From Paludibacteraceae bacterium (lineage in GTDB: Bacteria; Bacteroidota; Bacteroidia; Bacteroidales; Paludibacteraceae), in NCBI GenBank assembly GCA_016283095.1, contig JAEEMG010000002.1, positions 1-64,000 of the forward strand: DNA of 64,000 nucleotides, written 5' to 3'. Both the position numbers and the translations under genes were made by a program. Every line of letters begins with the position of its first letter. Position 1 is the first letter of the stretch. Positions 17,901 to 25,050 of this stretch are shown here, piece by piece. A model generated the notes under the pieces. That model searched no databases. It was given only the letters and a program-made list of their open reading frames with translations, and had not been told where the DNA came from.

Positions 17901-18036
17901 GATCCTCCATCTGAAGCTTTTGCACACCATTGTTGCCACAGACATAAAAGACACCACCGTCGACATTCTGCCACTTATAAGCGAATGCGGACTGCGACAT
18001 AAATAATAAAACCAAAATTATGAACCTAATCGCCAT
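11905..18036 (-). CDS. giant SprB-like adhesin with Ig/PKD-like repeats and T9SS type B sorting domain
   Basis: About 2043 residues. The signal peptide begins at the chosen start (MAIRFIILVLLFMSQSAFA); the frame is open eight codons further (to 18060) but would add an acidic N-terminus. After a short unique region come about 25 repeats of 70-90 residues. Each typically opens with a Cys motif (CEGDSL, CADSTA, CENGEI), holds YxWxxG in the middle and ends in YxVxxTDxxGC, suggesting one disulfide per repeat. The last ~70 residues (IPNTFTPNGDMINDHF to YYYIVTDSIGQKHYGYVTV) are a gliding-type (type B) T9SS C-terminal domain. Predicted exported to the surface by the type IX system; ligand unknown. 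The PorP/SprF-like gene downstream is the likely partner. Confidence 0.9.
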   Translation of the reverse strand: MAIRFIILVLLFMSQSAFAYKWQNVDGGVFYVCGNNGVQKLQMEDHSDVKSVEFQQNGNKLPSFAYSISAIYAGMSIDAVITLKDGNIVTETIEIKDEPRWTLRVDEGKSQLCNGDPATLKAVVRQGTRKIPADLSWQKDGAEVSTEESFSTTVAGLYSLTATAYGCTKTVDASVIPSPTPSISGNDGLCLGESLTLTASDMDSYEWVGGETSNSATFSASGDYYVVGTKTIGRNVCRDTLHFTIKPKMSANIEFGGVTAFCPGTVETEISADHDLKESQIVSYEWSRGGVPFSNDKKITVTEEDRYRVAVKTVDGCKSSSEVVITSIDSVADVTIPNLVSEICSGHQTTFSAEGPDLTFFEWNGSGMSFGTGESQYALSKEGDYSVVGYTSNGCKSKEFVFHITEIQSPTIFLESVIPCEGDKEAISCTVTRGSEFFWISPDSIFGNTSTTINISHSGRYRAQVKDPVTGCVSEAYTDVEFLPYPEISLIGDLSFCKNEGSVLQVEVDNRSNTKYRYSWVDANGKVIDSDSLAVLKKSGDYQVVVSNSHNCETRKDFSVVVNSAPKLKGDTLKLLCENSTVTLTVNGADHYQWSKLGKKVGSDSNKYRASSSGTFMVVGTTANGCSDTAKVKVELAVKPTITDVVKPACGPTAGMIALETDKKCMFKWPDGSSDSTFSFTSAETYTVVVTDSLSGCRTNHKVESVVRDLPVGSITSSNLEACEGDSLTIEASFVAQDGSVRYAWNCTSDTSPMITVKQSGRVEVTATDSFGCVGTAVADVVIHELPQFEIQSADVICADSTATLVAQSGSMLSYVWQNGYAGDSIVVDTAGTYMCTATDTNGCVSSKTKCLILNSPNIQIFGRSEVCVDSLSYLSVNGDFQQFYWDNKAVDTPFYYAHAGLVTVVGLDSFGCKAYAEMTVRERRKPLLSAPDTVSFCERDIADIQFFSTDAVSFAWDGENLAGNTTSTDVEGNHLVVGYDSAGCPSDTYIVNVQKVSLPKLEIEGKGYLCGMNDSATLVVDVAECDRLHWNTGDTARQIEVYRPGKYTVVGYNGLCVSDTADFEVTRATLPKLDFADGKTKSFCKGDSVSFDVIHSEGVKLKWTKSLIKNNIHLDNAENFYVVEATDSLGCTTVDSVYAKESPSPFLSISGDSFVCENGEIELVANGTECRNIIWSDGSAKKTMSVDSTGVYWAVGYDNMGCRSDTVYHYVKQRRNPMVEISGITQIASSQTATLTANVINSDSSDYRYLWMPDRQTSSQITIDGNDINMYANYSVTVFDEYGCFDHAAIRVTASELFVDGKFDICEDDSTEITVFAPVSNSFVWSDGSIGRKAVFRESGTHYVVSTSPDGISDTVWFNINVLIKPHLKITGNRWMCEGDSLVLKALTIGVASDTARDETICLQWSNGKADDEISVYSGGIYSVVATDKFGCENGDTIEVEEYGLPKITIVGDDTLRRGETAVLTATGGKTYGWGTEKRTVPSIEITHGGRYTVIGTDSVGCSNVASKDVVEIDVPVPLINESFDGRATVCEGDSVLLIASGGDYYIWDDGRGRPEIYAKESRIYKVSVCLNNGECRNASFDVRVLPRPKIDVIGKMHICDGETAALTVLQKSGSKLVDYNWSNGKKDSSVYVTDTCTLFVVAKDENGCASNMAETVVHKYDMDDVIIDGDFDICEDSGDVAMVTLLKSNVVKSTWIDESNGDTLSNSKEFEFAKHGKYSVSVVDKNGCRGHKQFVINQRSLPKVEILGAETPVCNKQYARLTAISDLKCKYRWSTGEEGAEIDVTQSGEYEVVAINEYGCVSSASTELIYNDIPDMITTGKYQICPGENVVIGVAGADEYVWSDGSDKDECLFTEAGNGYVIGKDGYGCQKRIDFKIEELPVPTVSISATPAKIRRGDSEISLSLDSEDDLDECVFIWLMSDGGTSSQQSFNYTFNVDDAMSFSAVAVVETKDGCKLRLHTTIETEFEIPNTFTPNGDMINDHFMKGYHVEIKDRHGIMLYQGADGWNGVLPNGKITPDTYYYIVTDSIGQKHYGYVTVAM

Positions 18037-18122
18037 TTCCCCGACTAAAATTTCATTCAAAAAATACTGTTTAATCCGTTCCGATTATTTGCACTGTCAT
18101 GTAATCCGGAACAAAACGATTG

Positions 18123-18130
18123 CAAAAGTA
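18123..18130 (-). promoter_or_regulatory. putative promoter -7 box for the giant adhesin gene
   Basis: Minus strand reads TACTTTTG (TAnnTTTG), 62-86 bp before the two candidate starts. No matching -33 element was found. Confidence 0.4.
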
Positions 18131-18221
18131 AACACTAATTTTGAAATCGCAAGCATTTCCACAAAAAAATCGAAGAAAAAAGCAAAAAAACATATTTTTT
18201 CTCAAAAAAAGAGTCAAAAGA

Positions 18222-18252
18222 TTTGCAGATACAAAAATAAGTGCTACCTTTG
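18222..18252 (+). promoter_or_regulatory. promoter of tRNA-Pro
   Basis: TTTG (18222-18225), 19 nt, TACCTTTG (18245-18252): a full match to the Bacteroidota primary-sigma promoter, 36 bp before the tRNA. Confidence 0.85.
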
Positions 18253-18288
18253 CATCGCAATTGAGAAATAAAGCAATCAATTAGCAAT

Positions 18289-18363
18289 CGAGATGTAGCG
18301 CAGTCCGGTTAGCGCATCTGGTTTGGGACCAGAGGGTCGGGGGTTCGAATCCCTTCATCTCGA
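18289..18363 (+). tRNA. tRNA-Pro (TGG)
   Basis: Cloverleaf: acceptor CGAGATG/CATCTCG, D stem GCGC/GCGC, anticodon stem TCTGG/CCAGA around loop TTTGGGA (anticodon TGG), T arm with GTTCGAAT. CCA is not encoded. Own promoter and terminator. Confidence 0.96.
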
Positions 18364-18364
18364 C

Positions 18365-18394
18365 AAAAGGAGAGCAGAAATGTTCTCCTTTTTT
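18365..18394 (+). terminator. terminator after tRNA-Pro
   Basis: AAAAGGAGA / TCTCCTTTT stem with a 10-nt loop, continuing into T residues. Confidence 0.8.
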
Positions 18395-18425
18395 ATTTAT
18401 GTATAGCATTAAAATCGAAGAATTT

Positions 18426-19124
18426 ATGAAAAGAAATCTTATTTCAATCTGTTGCTTTTTAGTTTCTTTATATTGTTTTGCCTCGCCAGAACATCGTTTA
18501 TCAATAGGCAGAGGATTACTTAGTTATGAATATTTAGATGAGTTTAGCTATGAGCACTCAGACCGAGATTGGTGTCAACCTAGTCCATATCTTAACGACA
18601 CTTACGAAACCACAGAAGAACATCTAATGTCCTTTCCAATCAATCTAAATATCCACTACGAATGCACTTTAGGCAAACATTTTGGCATTGGAGTTTGTCT
18701 TGGATATGATCATTTAAGAATGTCTCAAGGCATAGAAAAATACAAATCAACAGATGGCATTGATTACAACGGGAACCCACGCAAAGAATGGGCTCTTTAC
18801 AGACACGACATCGGTGAACTTGATAGATATATTCTCTTTGTCATGCCGGAAGCAACATTCTACTGGTTCAAGAAAAATCATTTTGCTATGTATAGCAAAT
18901 TAGCTGGAGGTATAAGATTCAACTTCGAAAAAAGAGAATTCTATTCACATTATTTTGAAGATGCAGAAGGCAAATATCATCATGCATATTTCCAGGGATC
19001 ACCAGTATGTTTGGAAATCGGAAATCACTACTGGCGAGGCTTCGCAGAGTTTGGTTTTGGAGGACAAGGAATAGCACAATTTGGAGTAAAACACACCTTC
19101 AAAAAGAAAGAAAAAGAGGAATAA
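18426..19124 (+). CDS. exported protein, possible outer-membrane barrel
   Basis: 232 residues from the ATG at 18426. The frame opens nine codons earlier, but the signal peptide (MKRNLISICCFLVSLYCFAS) begins here. The mature part is rich in alternating aromatic/polar strands (INLNIHYECTLGKHFGIGVCLGYDHL, AMYSKLAGGIRFNFEKREFY) and ends in a strand (GQGIAQFGVKHTF) followed by a Lys/Glu tail. I do not recognise a family. Single gene between tRNA-Pro and a terminator shared with rtcB. Confidence 0.75.
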   Translation: MKRNLISICCFLVSLYCFASPEHRLSIGRGLLSYEYLDEFSYEHSDRDWCQPSPYLNDTYETTEEHLMSFPINLNIHYECTLGKHFGIGVCLGYDHLRMSQGIEKYKSTDGIDYNGNPRKEWALYRHDIGELDRYILFVMPEATFYWFKKNHFAMYSKLAGGIRFNFEKREFYSHYFEDAEGKYHHAYFQGSPVCLEIGNHYWRGFAEFGFGGQGIAQFGVKHTFKKKEKEE

Positions 19125-19243
19125 AACAGGTGTTTTTAGTTCAAAATCAACAGTTAACTCGCTGAGAATGCGAAATTTGAAGGAGTATCTATAACAACGA
19201 TCAATTTTAGCAGAATCATAAGCAGTTAATTATCAAAGAGAAA

Positions 19244-19275
19244 GAAGACGCGAGCATTCACGTCTTCTTTTTTAT
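19244..19275. terminator. bidirectional terminator between barrel-like gene and rtcB
   Basis: GAAGACG (19244-19250) pairs with CGTCTTC (19261-19267). T run on the plus strand and a shorter one (plus-strand AAAG at 19241) on the minus strand, so it can serve both convergent genes. Confidence 0.75.
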
Positions 19276-19288
19276 ATAAACGAATACC

Positions 19289-20455
19289 TTATCCTTTGAT
19301 AACGGCAATTGGCAATAGTTCGACAATAGGTTTTACCAAATCAGACTCAAATTGCATTACACGATCGATATCCTTATATGCACCAGGAGCCTCGTCTAGA
19401 CCATCTCGTCGCATACCATGTATAATTCCTCTTTCATCCATCTTACGACATTCCTCTTCCAATGAAAGAGTTTCACGTGCCATTGCTCGACTCAAACGAC
19501 GGCCTGCACCATGAGAACAGCTCTCGAAAGACTCAATATTTCCAAGGCCTTCCACGATATAAGACTTTGTACCCATAGAGCCTGGAATAATTCCTATTTC
19601 GCCCATTCTAGCACGCGTCGCACCCTTTCGATGAACAATCACATTTTCTCCAAAATGATGCTCGTATGCCGCATAATTATGTGCAATATTAATGAGATCA
19701 CCAAACTCCACATCAGGTTTGATTAGACGGAAGCCTTCCATAATAAAGTCCATCATCACCTTACGATTAGCCAAAGCAAATTGTTTGCAGTATTCCATTT
19801 CTCGTAAATACTTTTTTCCCTCTTCAAACTCAATCGGAAGAAATTCCAAACCAGGCTGAGTTTCGGAATACCACTTAGCACACCACTCTACGGCTATCTT
19901 TGCATATTGTTTTGCGACACTCAATCCTACATTCCTGCTGCCAGAATGTATCATAATCCACACGTCATCATTCGCAACATCTTTCTGAATTTCAATAAAA
20001 TGATTGCCCCCACCAAGTGTTCCTAACTGACAAAGCATCGCCGCTTTCATACTCTTCAAATAAGGCAACTTGTCAAAATCCGCCTCAGGCAGAAGGCTTT
20101 CATCCATAGGAGTCTTTCGATGGTCAAAACCAAGTGGGATATTTTTACGTATATAGCTCATTACAGACGTAATATCCTTTCGTTCCAACTCACTTGCCTT
20201 AAGAGTAGTGCGTACAGCACACATGCCACAACCGATATCCACACCTACCGCATTAGGCACAACAACACCTTTTGTCGCCAAAACTCCACCAATTGGCATA
20301 CCGACACCTGTATGAGCATCAGGCATTATTGCGATATGATGGAAAGCGTATGGAAGAGAAGCAAGACGGACAATCTGTTCCATACAAGAATCTTCAACCT
20401 CGTCGAGCCAAAGTTTTGCTGTCAACTTTGTACCCATAATTTCTCTCTGAATCAT
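19289..20455 (-). CDS. rtcB: RNA-splicing ligase RtcB family protein
   Basis: 388 residues. RtcB joins 2',3'-cyclic phosphate or 3'-phosphate RNA ends to 5'-OH ends with GTP and Mn2+, repairing cleaved tRNA or rRNA. Family motifs in order: IMPDAHTGVGMPIGGVL, VGVDIGCGM with the metal-binding Cys, LGGGNHFIEIQ, WIMIHSGSRNVG, and CSHGAGRRLSR with the guanylate-accepting His. Length is slightly below E. coli RtcB (408). A downstream in-frame ATG (residue 7) is a possible alternative start. It is divergent from a WYL-domain regulator with a 106-bp shared intergenic region. Confidence 0.93.
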   Translation of the reverse strand: MIQREIMGTKLTAKLWLDEVEDSCMEQIVRLASLPYAFHHIAIMPDAHTGVGMPIGGVLATKGVVVPNAVGVDIGCGMCAVRTTLKASELERKDITSVMSYIRKNIPLGFDHRKTPMDESLLPEADFDKLPYLKSMKAAMLCQLGTLGGGNHFIEIQKDVANDDVWIMIHSGSRNVGLSVAKQYAKIAVEWCAKWYSETQPGLEFLPIEFEEGKKYLREMEYCKQFALANRKVMMDFIMEGFRLIKPDVEFGDLINIAHNYAAYEHHFGENVIVHRKGATRARMGEIGIIPGSMGTKSYIVEGLGNIESFESCSHGAGRRLSRAMARETLSLEEECRKMDERGIIHGMRRDGLDEAPGAYKDIDRVMQFESDLVKPIVELLPIAVIKG

Positions 20456-20498
20456 ACTTTAACAATGTTTTAATTTTTACACTGCAAAGATTCGTGCC

Positions 20499-20523
20499 AA
20501 CTACGCCATCTAATGTCGTAGTT
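20499..20523. promoter_or_regulatory. inverted repeat between rtcB and the WYL regulator
   Basis: AACTACG (20499-20505) and CGTAGTT (20517-20523) form a perfect 7-bp inverted repeat with an 11-nt spacer, centred in the divergent intergenic region. It could be an operator for the adjacent regulator; this is inference from position. Confidence 0.4.
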
Positions 20524-20561
20524 TAAATAATTTTTCGCACTTTTGTAAAAAACTATGCACT

Positions 20562-21572
20562 ATGCCAATAAATAGAAACACACTGATGCGCATTCGCATA
20601 ATAGACAATTGCTTACAAAGAAGACAACGAACATGGACTTTGGAAGATCTACGTGAAGCATGTGAAAAAGAATTGCTTGAAAAAGAAGGCATCTGTGGAA
20701 TCAGTACAAGGACAATACAACGTGACATTGAATTAATGCGTAGTGACAAACTTGGTTATAATGCTCCAATCATTGTAAAAAACAAGAAATACTATACATA
20801 TGAAGACCTAGACTATAGTATAACAAAACTTCCATTAAGTCAAAAAGATCTAAATGAATTAAGTAGTGCTTTAGAAATCATAAAGCATTATAATGGATTC
20901 TCCAATATGAGTGGGCAGGAGGATATTCTCACACGTATGCAAGACAAAATTGCCTGTCAGACAGACAATCAAAAAGTTGTGTTTATAGAGACAAACGAAA
21001 AGCTTAAAGGTTTGAATTTTCTCGGGCCATTGTTTGAAGCGATCAAAAAGAAAGAAGCTTTAGCAATCGAATACAAATCTTTTAAAGCAAAAAGAGAATC
21101 GAGATTATACATTTCGCCCTATATACTTAAAGAATTCAACAATAGAGGGTTTTTAATTGGAATGTCTACAAAGAATATCATTATGACATTAGCGTTAGAC
21201 AGAATCATAGCTATCAAAAAAGACGACAAGCATCAATATACAAACAATACCATCTTTGATCCGGAAACATATTTGGGAGAAATGGTTGGGGTGACTCGAG
21301 ACCTTGATTCTAAAGTAGAGACTGTCATATTATGGGTGTCGGAAAAACAAGCTCCGTATGTAGAGACAAAGCCATTCCATCATACACAAGAGATAGAAAA
21401 GGAAAATGTAGACGGAAGCAAAATCTTTCGATTAAGAATTATAATCAACCACGAATTAGAACGTAAGATTCTTGGATATGGTCCACATATAAAAGTCATT
21501 GAGCCCAAACATCTAAAACAGAGGATAGCCAACGAATTGATTTTAGCAGCTGAAAGATACAGAGTTGACTAA
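20562..21572 (+). CDS. WYL-domain transcriptional regulator
   Basis: 336 residues. An N-terminal winged helix-turn-helix (about 5-65, with GISTRTIQRDIELMR as the recognition helix), a middle helical part (about 85-125), a WYL domain (about 150-235, with LAIEYKSFKAKRESRLYISPYILKEFNNRGFLIG and LALDRIIAI) and a C-terminal domain (about 240-336). WYL proteins sense ligands, often nucleic acid or nucleotide, and control repair or defence genes. Its divergent position makes rtcB a likely target, by analogy with RtcR control of rtcB in E. coli, although RtcR is a different family. Confidence 0.88.
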   Translation: MPINRNTLMRIRIIDNCLQRRQRTWTLEDLREACEKELLEKEGICGISTRTIQRDIELMRSDKLGYNAPIIVKNKKYYTYEDLDYSITKLPLSQKDLNELSSALEIIKHYNGFSNMSGQEDILTRMQDKIACQTDNQKVVFIETNEKLKGLNFLGPLFEAIKKKEALAIEYKSFKAKRESRLYISPYILKEFNNRGFLIGMSTKNIIMTLALDRIIAIKKDDKHQYTNNTIFDPETYLGEMVGVTRDLDSKVETVILWVSEKQAPYVETKPFHHTQEIEKENVDGSKIFRLRIIINHELERKILGYGPHIKVIEPKHLKQRIANELILAAERYRVD

Positions 21573-21601
21573 ACAGTACTAATATAATCCAAGGTAAAAC
21601 A

Positions 21602-21638
21602 TAAAAAAAAAGAGTTGCTTGCTTACGCAAACAACTCT
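21602..21638 (-). terminator. terminator of the ribosomal superoperon
   Basis: AGAGTTG (21611-21617) pairs with CAACTCT (21632-21638), with a smaller inner TGC/GCA stem; followed on the minus strand by a run of nine T. It lies 26 bp past the rplQ stop. Confidence 0.85.
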
Positions 21639-21663
21639 CTTATATTGAGAAAATCTTTTCAGA

Positions 21664-22149
21664 TTATTCTGCAGTTGCTGGAGCTTCAGAAGCAACCTCA
21701 ACAGCCTCAGTAGTCTCAGCAGCAGCTTTCTTGCTACGAGAACGACGAGTCTTAGCAGGCTTCTTAGCAGCGTCACCCTTAAGCATGTTTTCGTTGTAGT
21801 CAACAAGCTCGATGAAGCACATCTCAGCAGCGTCACCTAGACGGAAACCAGTCTTGATGATACGAGTGTATCCACCTGGACGGTTAGCGATCTTCTGAGC
21901 AACCTCCTGGAACATTTCCTTAACAACTTCCTTATCCTGTAGGTAGCTAAATACAACACGACGAGAAGAAGTAGAATCGTCCTTTGCCTTAGTCAAAAGA
22001 GGCTCAACATACTTTCTCAACTCTTTAGCCTTAGCTAGAGTAGTGTTGATTCTCTTTGCTTTAATCAAAGAGCAAGCCATATTAGATAGCAATGCATCTC
22101 TATGAGCTTTTTGTCTACCAAGGTGGTTGAATTTCTTATTATGTCTCAT
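21664..22149 (-). CDS. rplQ: 50S ribosomal protein L17
   Basis: 161 residues. The N-terminus [28 protein letters not shown] and the core [13 protein letters not shown] ... [26 protein letters not shown] are standard L17, a 23S rRNA-binding protein near the exit-tunnel rim. The last ~35 residues are an Ala/Glu/Lys tail, as in other Bacteroidota L17. Last gene of the superoperon, 3 nt after rpoA, followed by a terminator. Confidence 0.97.
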   Translation of the reverse strand: MRHNKKFNHLGRQKAHRDALLSNMACSLIKAKRINTTLAKAKELRKYVEPLLTKAKDDSTSSRRVVFSYLQDKEVVKEMFQEVAQKIANRPGGYTRIIKTGFRLGDAAEMCFIELVDYNENMLKGDAAKKPAKTRRSRSKKAAAETTEAVEVASEAPATAE

Positions 22150-22152
22150 GAT

Positions 22153-23145
22153 TTATTCTTTATCTAATTTATACTTTGAAATATCCATTCCAAATGACAA
22201 GTTCAAGTTGTCGAGCAACTGATCAAGCTCAGTCAACGACTTCTTACCAAAGTTGCGGAACTTCAATAGATCTGTCTTGTTGAATACAACTAGTTCGCCA
22301 AGAGTCTCTACGTCTGCAGCCTTCAAACAGTTCAAAGCACGTACAGACAAGTCCATATCGACCAACTTTGTCTTTAGGAGTTGGCGCATGTGAAGAACCT
22401 CTTCATCGAATTCCTCATTATCATTGTCAGAAGAAGAATCAAGAGTGATCTTCTCATCTGAGAACAACATGAAGTGGTAGATCAAGATTCTTGCTGCCTC
22501 TCTCAAAGCATCTTTAGGATGGATAGAACCATCAGTTTGTATCTCAATAATTAACTTCTCATAGTCAGTTTTTTGCTCAACTCTATAATTCTCTACAGTG
22601 TACTTTACGTTTCTGATAGGAGTATAAATAGAATCGATAGCAATTACACCAATCTCAGAGCCGCTAACCTTGTTTTCATCAGCAGGAACATAACCACGAC
22701 CCTTACCGATCTTCAAATCGATTTGGAACGAAGCCTTAGGATCAATGTGACAGATCACAAAGTCTGGGTTCAAAACCTCAAAACCTGTAAGGTGCTTAGA
22801 AATGTCGCCGGCCTTGAATACCTCAGTTCCAGATACGTTAATTGAAATCTTCTCCTCTTCAAACTCATCCACTTTTTTCTTGAAGCGAACTTGCTTAAGA
22901 TTAAGAATGATGTTAGTAACATCTTCAATTACTCCAGGAATCACGTCAAACTCGTGGTCAACACCTGCGATCTTAATTGAAGTGATAGCAAATCCTTCAA
23001 GAGAAGACAACAAGATACGACGCAGAGCATTACCTACTGTAATACCGTAACCTGGCTCCAACGGACGGAACTCAAACTTTCCATGAAAGCTATCCGCCTC
23101 TAACATTATAACCTTATCCGGTCTCTGAAATGCGAGTATAGCCAT
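22153..23145 (-). CDS. rpoA: DNA-directed RNA polymerase subunit alpha
   Basis: 330 residues: N-terminal assembly domain (about 1-235; [38 protein letters not shown]) and C-terminal domain (about 255-320) with the helix-hairpin-helix region [29 protein letters not shown] that contacts upstream DNA and activators. It dimerises and nucleates polymerase assembly. 10 nt after rpsD and 3 nt before rplQ, the usual alpha-operon arrangement. Confidence 0.98.
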   Translation of the reverse strand: MAILAFQRPDKVIMLEADSFHGKFEFRPLEPGYGITVGNALRRILLSSLEGFAITSIKIAGVDHEFDVIPGVIEDVTNIILNLKQVRFKKKVDEFEEEKISINVSGTEVFKAGDISKHLTGFEVLNPDFVICHIDPKASFQIDLKIGKGRGYVPADENKVSGSEIGVIAIDSIYTPIRNVKYTVENYRVEQKTDYEKLIIEIQTDGSIHPKDALREAARILIYHFMLFSDEKITLDSSSDNDNEEFDEEVLHMRQLLKTKLVDMDLSVRALNCLKAADVETLGELVVFNKTDLLKFRNFGKKSLTELDQLLDNLNLSFGMDISKYKLDKE

Positions 23146-23155
23146 GCGTTAATTA

Positions 23156-23761
23156 TTATTTTGAATACAATTCGACGATCAACTGTTCCTTGATATTCTC
23201 AGGAATGTCTGCTCTCTCAGGAATGTGTAGATACTTTCCTGACATAGAAGCGTTATCCCACTCCAACCAAGCGTACTTAGCGTGATTGAAACCAGACAAT
23301 GAGTTCTCGATAACCTCAAGAGACTTAGCCTTCTCACGTACACCGATAATCTGACCTGGCTTAACTGAGTATGAAGGGATATTAACTACCTGACCGTCTA
23401 CAACAATGTGCTTGTGTGACACTAGCTGACGAGCAGCTGATCTTGTTGGGGCAATACCCAAACGGTACACAATGTTATCAAGTCTACACTCAAGAAGCTG
23501 AAGTAGGATCTCACCAGTAATACCTTTAGCTCTTGCAGCCTTGTCAAACAAGTTGCGGAACTGGCGCTCCAACACTCCGTAAGTGTATTTTGCTTTCTGC
23601 TTTTCGTTAAGCTGAACACCGTACTCAGAAGACTTCTTTCTTCTGTTTACACCGTGCTGTCCAGGAGGGTTTGTTCTCTTGCTCAATACCTTATCTGGAC
23701 CGAAAATAGCTTCACCAAATCTTCTAGAAATCCTAGTTTTAGGACCTATATATCTAGCCAT
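23156..23761 (-). CDS. rpsD: 30S ribosomal protein S4
   Basis: 201 residues, primary 16S rRNA binder that starts assembly of the 5' domain. Opening [20 protein letters not shown] and the S4 RNA-binding domain [32 protein letters not shown] are standard. No N-terminal zinc cysteines. It is preceded by an unusually long 106-nt gap holding nested inverted repeats (23782-23849), which may form an S4 autoregulatory structure. Confidence 0.98.
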   Translation of the reverse strand: MARYIGPKTRISRRFGEAIFGPDKVLSKRTNPPGQHGVNRRKKSSEYGVQLNEKQKAKYTYGVLERQFRNLFDKAARAKGITGEILLQLLECRLDNIVYRLGIAPTRSAARQLVSHKHIVVDGQVVNIPSYSVKPGQIIGVREKAKSLEVIENSLSGFNHAKYAWLEWDNASMSGKYLHIPERADIPENIKEQLIVELYSK

Positions 23762-23781
23762 TATTATTAAAAATTAGTACC

Positions 23782-23849
23782 CTAATCTCTTAATATCTAG
23801 CCGCGATTGCAGAGAGGTTTTTTGCAATCATTCAAAACCAAAAGATTAG
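23782..23849 (-). promoter_or_regulatory. nested inverted repeats upstream of rpsD, possible S4 leader
   Basis: Outer arms CTAATCT (23782-23788) and AGATTAG (23843-23849) enclose inner arms GATTGCA (23805-23811) and TGCAATC (23823-23829) with an 11-nt loop. In the minus-strand mRNA this gives a two-stem structure 20 nt before rpsD, in the longest gap of the alpha-operon part. S4 is a known autoregulator of such operons in several bacteria; that it acts here is inference. Confidence 0.5.
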
Positions 23850-23867
23850 AACAATTAGTAAAAAATA

Positions 23868-24257
23868 TTAAACTCTGCGCTTTTTAGGTGGTCGACAACC
23901 ATTATGTGGTAGTGGTGTTACGTCAACGATCTCAGTAACCTCGATACCAGCTCCGTGTACAGTTCTGATAGCAGACTCTCTACCATTACCTGGACCCTTA
24001 ACATATGCCTTAACCTTTCTTAGACCAAGGTCAAATGCTACTTTAGCACAATCCTGTGCTGCCATCTGTGCTGCGTAAGGAGTATTCTTCTTAGAACCTC
24101 TAAAACCCATCTTACCTGCTGAAGACCAAGAGATAACCTGACCCTCGTTGTTTGTCAAAGTAACGATGATGTTGTTAAAAGAGCTATGAACATGCAACTG
24201 ACCGTTAGCATCAACTTTTACTACCCTTTTTCTTGTTGCTACTGTTTTTTTTGCCAT
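23868..24257 (-). CDS. rpsK: 30S ribosomal protein S11
   Basis: 129 residues. Binds 16S rRNA at the platform near the E site. Core [37 protein letters not shown] and the C-terminal [24 protein letters not shown] are diagnostic. 22 nt after rpsM. Confidence 0.98.
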   Translation of the reverse strand: MAKKTVATRKRVVKVDANGQLHVHSSFNNIIVTLTNNEGQVISWSSAGKMGFRGSKKNTPYAAQMAAQDCAKVAFDLGLRKVKAYVKGPGNGRESAIRTVHGAGIEVTEIVDVTPLPHNGCRPPKKRRV

Positions 24258-24279
24258 TGTATTTTTAACTTAGCTTAAA

Positions 24280-24660
24280 TTACTTAGTTGCTTTCTTCTT
24301 ATTTGCAACTGTCTTCTTCTTACCCTTTCTAGTACGAGCGTTGTTCTTAGTGCTCTGACCACGCAATGGCAAACCAAGACGATGGCGAATACCACGATAA
24401 CAGCCAATATCCATCAATCTCTTGATGTTTAGCTGAACCTCTGAACGTAAATCACCTTCTACTTTGTAGTTTGCACCAATAATCTCACGAATTTTTGCTG
24501 CCTGATCATCTGTCCAATCCTTAACCTTGATGTTTACATCAACACCTGCCTCGTTAAGAATTTTTGTCGCACTACTACGACCAATTCCGAAAATGTAAGT
24601 AAGACCAATCTCACCTCTTTTGTTCTGTGGAAGATCCACACCGACAATTCTAACTGCCAT
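24280..24660 (-). CDS. rpsM: 30S ribosomal protein S13
   Basis: 126 residues. Head protein of the 30S subunit that bridges to L5 and touches P-site tRNA. Opening [27 protein letters not shown], helix-two-turn-helix region, and [28 protein letters not shown] with a basic C-terminal tail. 33 nt after rpmJ. Confidence 0.98.
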   Translation of the reverse strand: MAVRIVGVDLPQNKRGEIGLTYIFGIGRSSATKILNEAGVDVNIKVKDWTDDQAAKIREIIGANYKVEGDLRSEVQLNIKRLMDIGCYRGIRHRLGLPLRGQSTKNNARTRKGKKKTVANKKKATK

Positions 24661-24693
24661 AAAATCTTATTTTTTTTGCAAAAATAAAAAAAA

Positions 24694-24810
24694 TCAACCC
24701 TGTCGCAACTTAAACTTAGGATTTTTTTTGTTAATTACGTACAAACGACCCTTTCTACGCACAATTTTGCACTCTGGAGTACGTTTTTTTAGAGAAGCTT
24801 TAACTTTCAT
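24694..24810 (-). CDS. rpmJ: 50S ribosomal protein L36
   Basis: 38 residues ([17 protein letters not shown] to NPKFKLRQG), found by reading the gap between infA and rpsM. It keeps the basic L36 core but only one Cys and lacks the CxxC...CxxxxH zinc site: the zinc-free form usual in Bacteroidota. 8 nt after infA, 33 nt before rpsM. Confidence 0.95.
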   Translation of the reverse strand: MKVKASLKKRTPECKIVRRKGRLYVINKKNPKFKLRQG

Positions 24811-24818
24811 TTGTTTTT

Positions 24819-25037
24819 TTATTTATATCTGAACGCTATTCTTCCTTTCGACAAATCGTAAGGAGAAATTTCTACTCTGACCTTATCTCCTGGCAAGATT
24901 TTGATGTAATGCATTCTCATCTTGCCTGAGATATGGGCTGTCAACTGGTGACCATTCTCAAGCTCTACTTTGAACATTGCGTTCGATAAAGCTTCAAGAA
25001 TCACACCGTCTTGTTCGATAGCTGCCTGCTTTGCCAT
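24819..25037 (-). CDS. infA: translation initiation factor IF-1
   Basis: 72 residues, an S1-like OB fold that occupies the 30S A site during initiation. Sequence [21 protein letters not shown], then [19 protein letters not shown] and [15 protein letters not shown], complete and typical. It follows secY by 13 nt; the map gene that often lies between them in relatives is absent. Confidence 0.98.
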   Translation of the reverse strand: MAKQAAIEQDGVILEALSNAMFKVELENGHQLTAHISGKMRMHYIKILPGDKVRVEISPYDLSKGRIAFRYK

Positions 25038-25050
25038 AAATTACAAAAAT

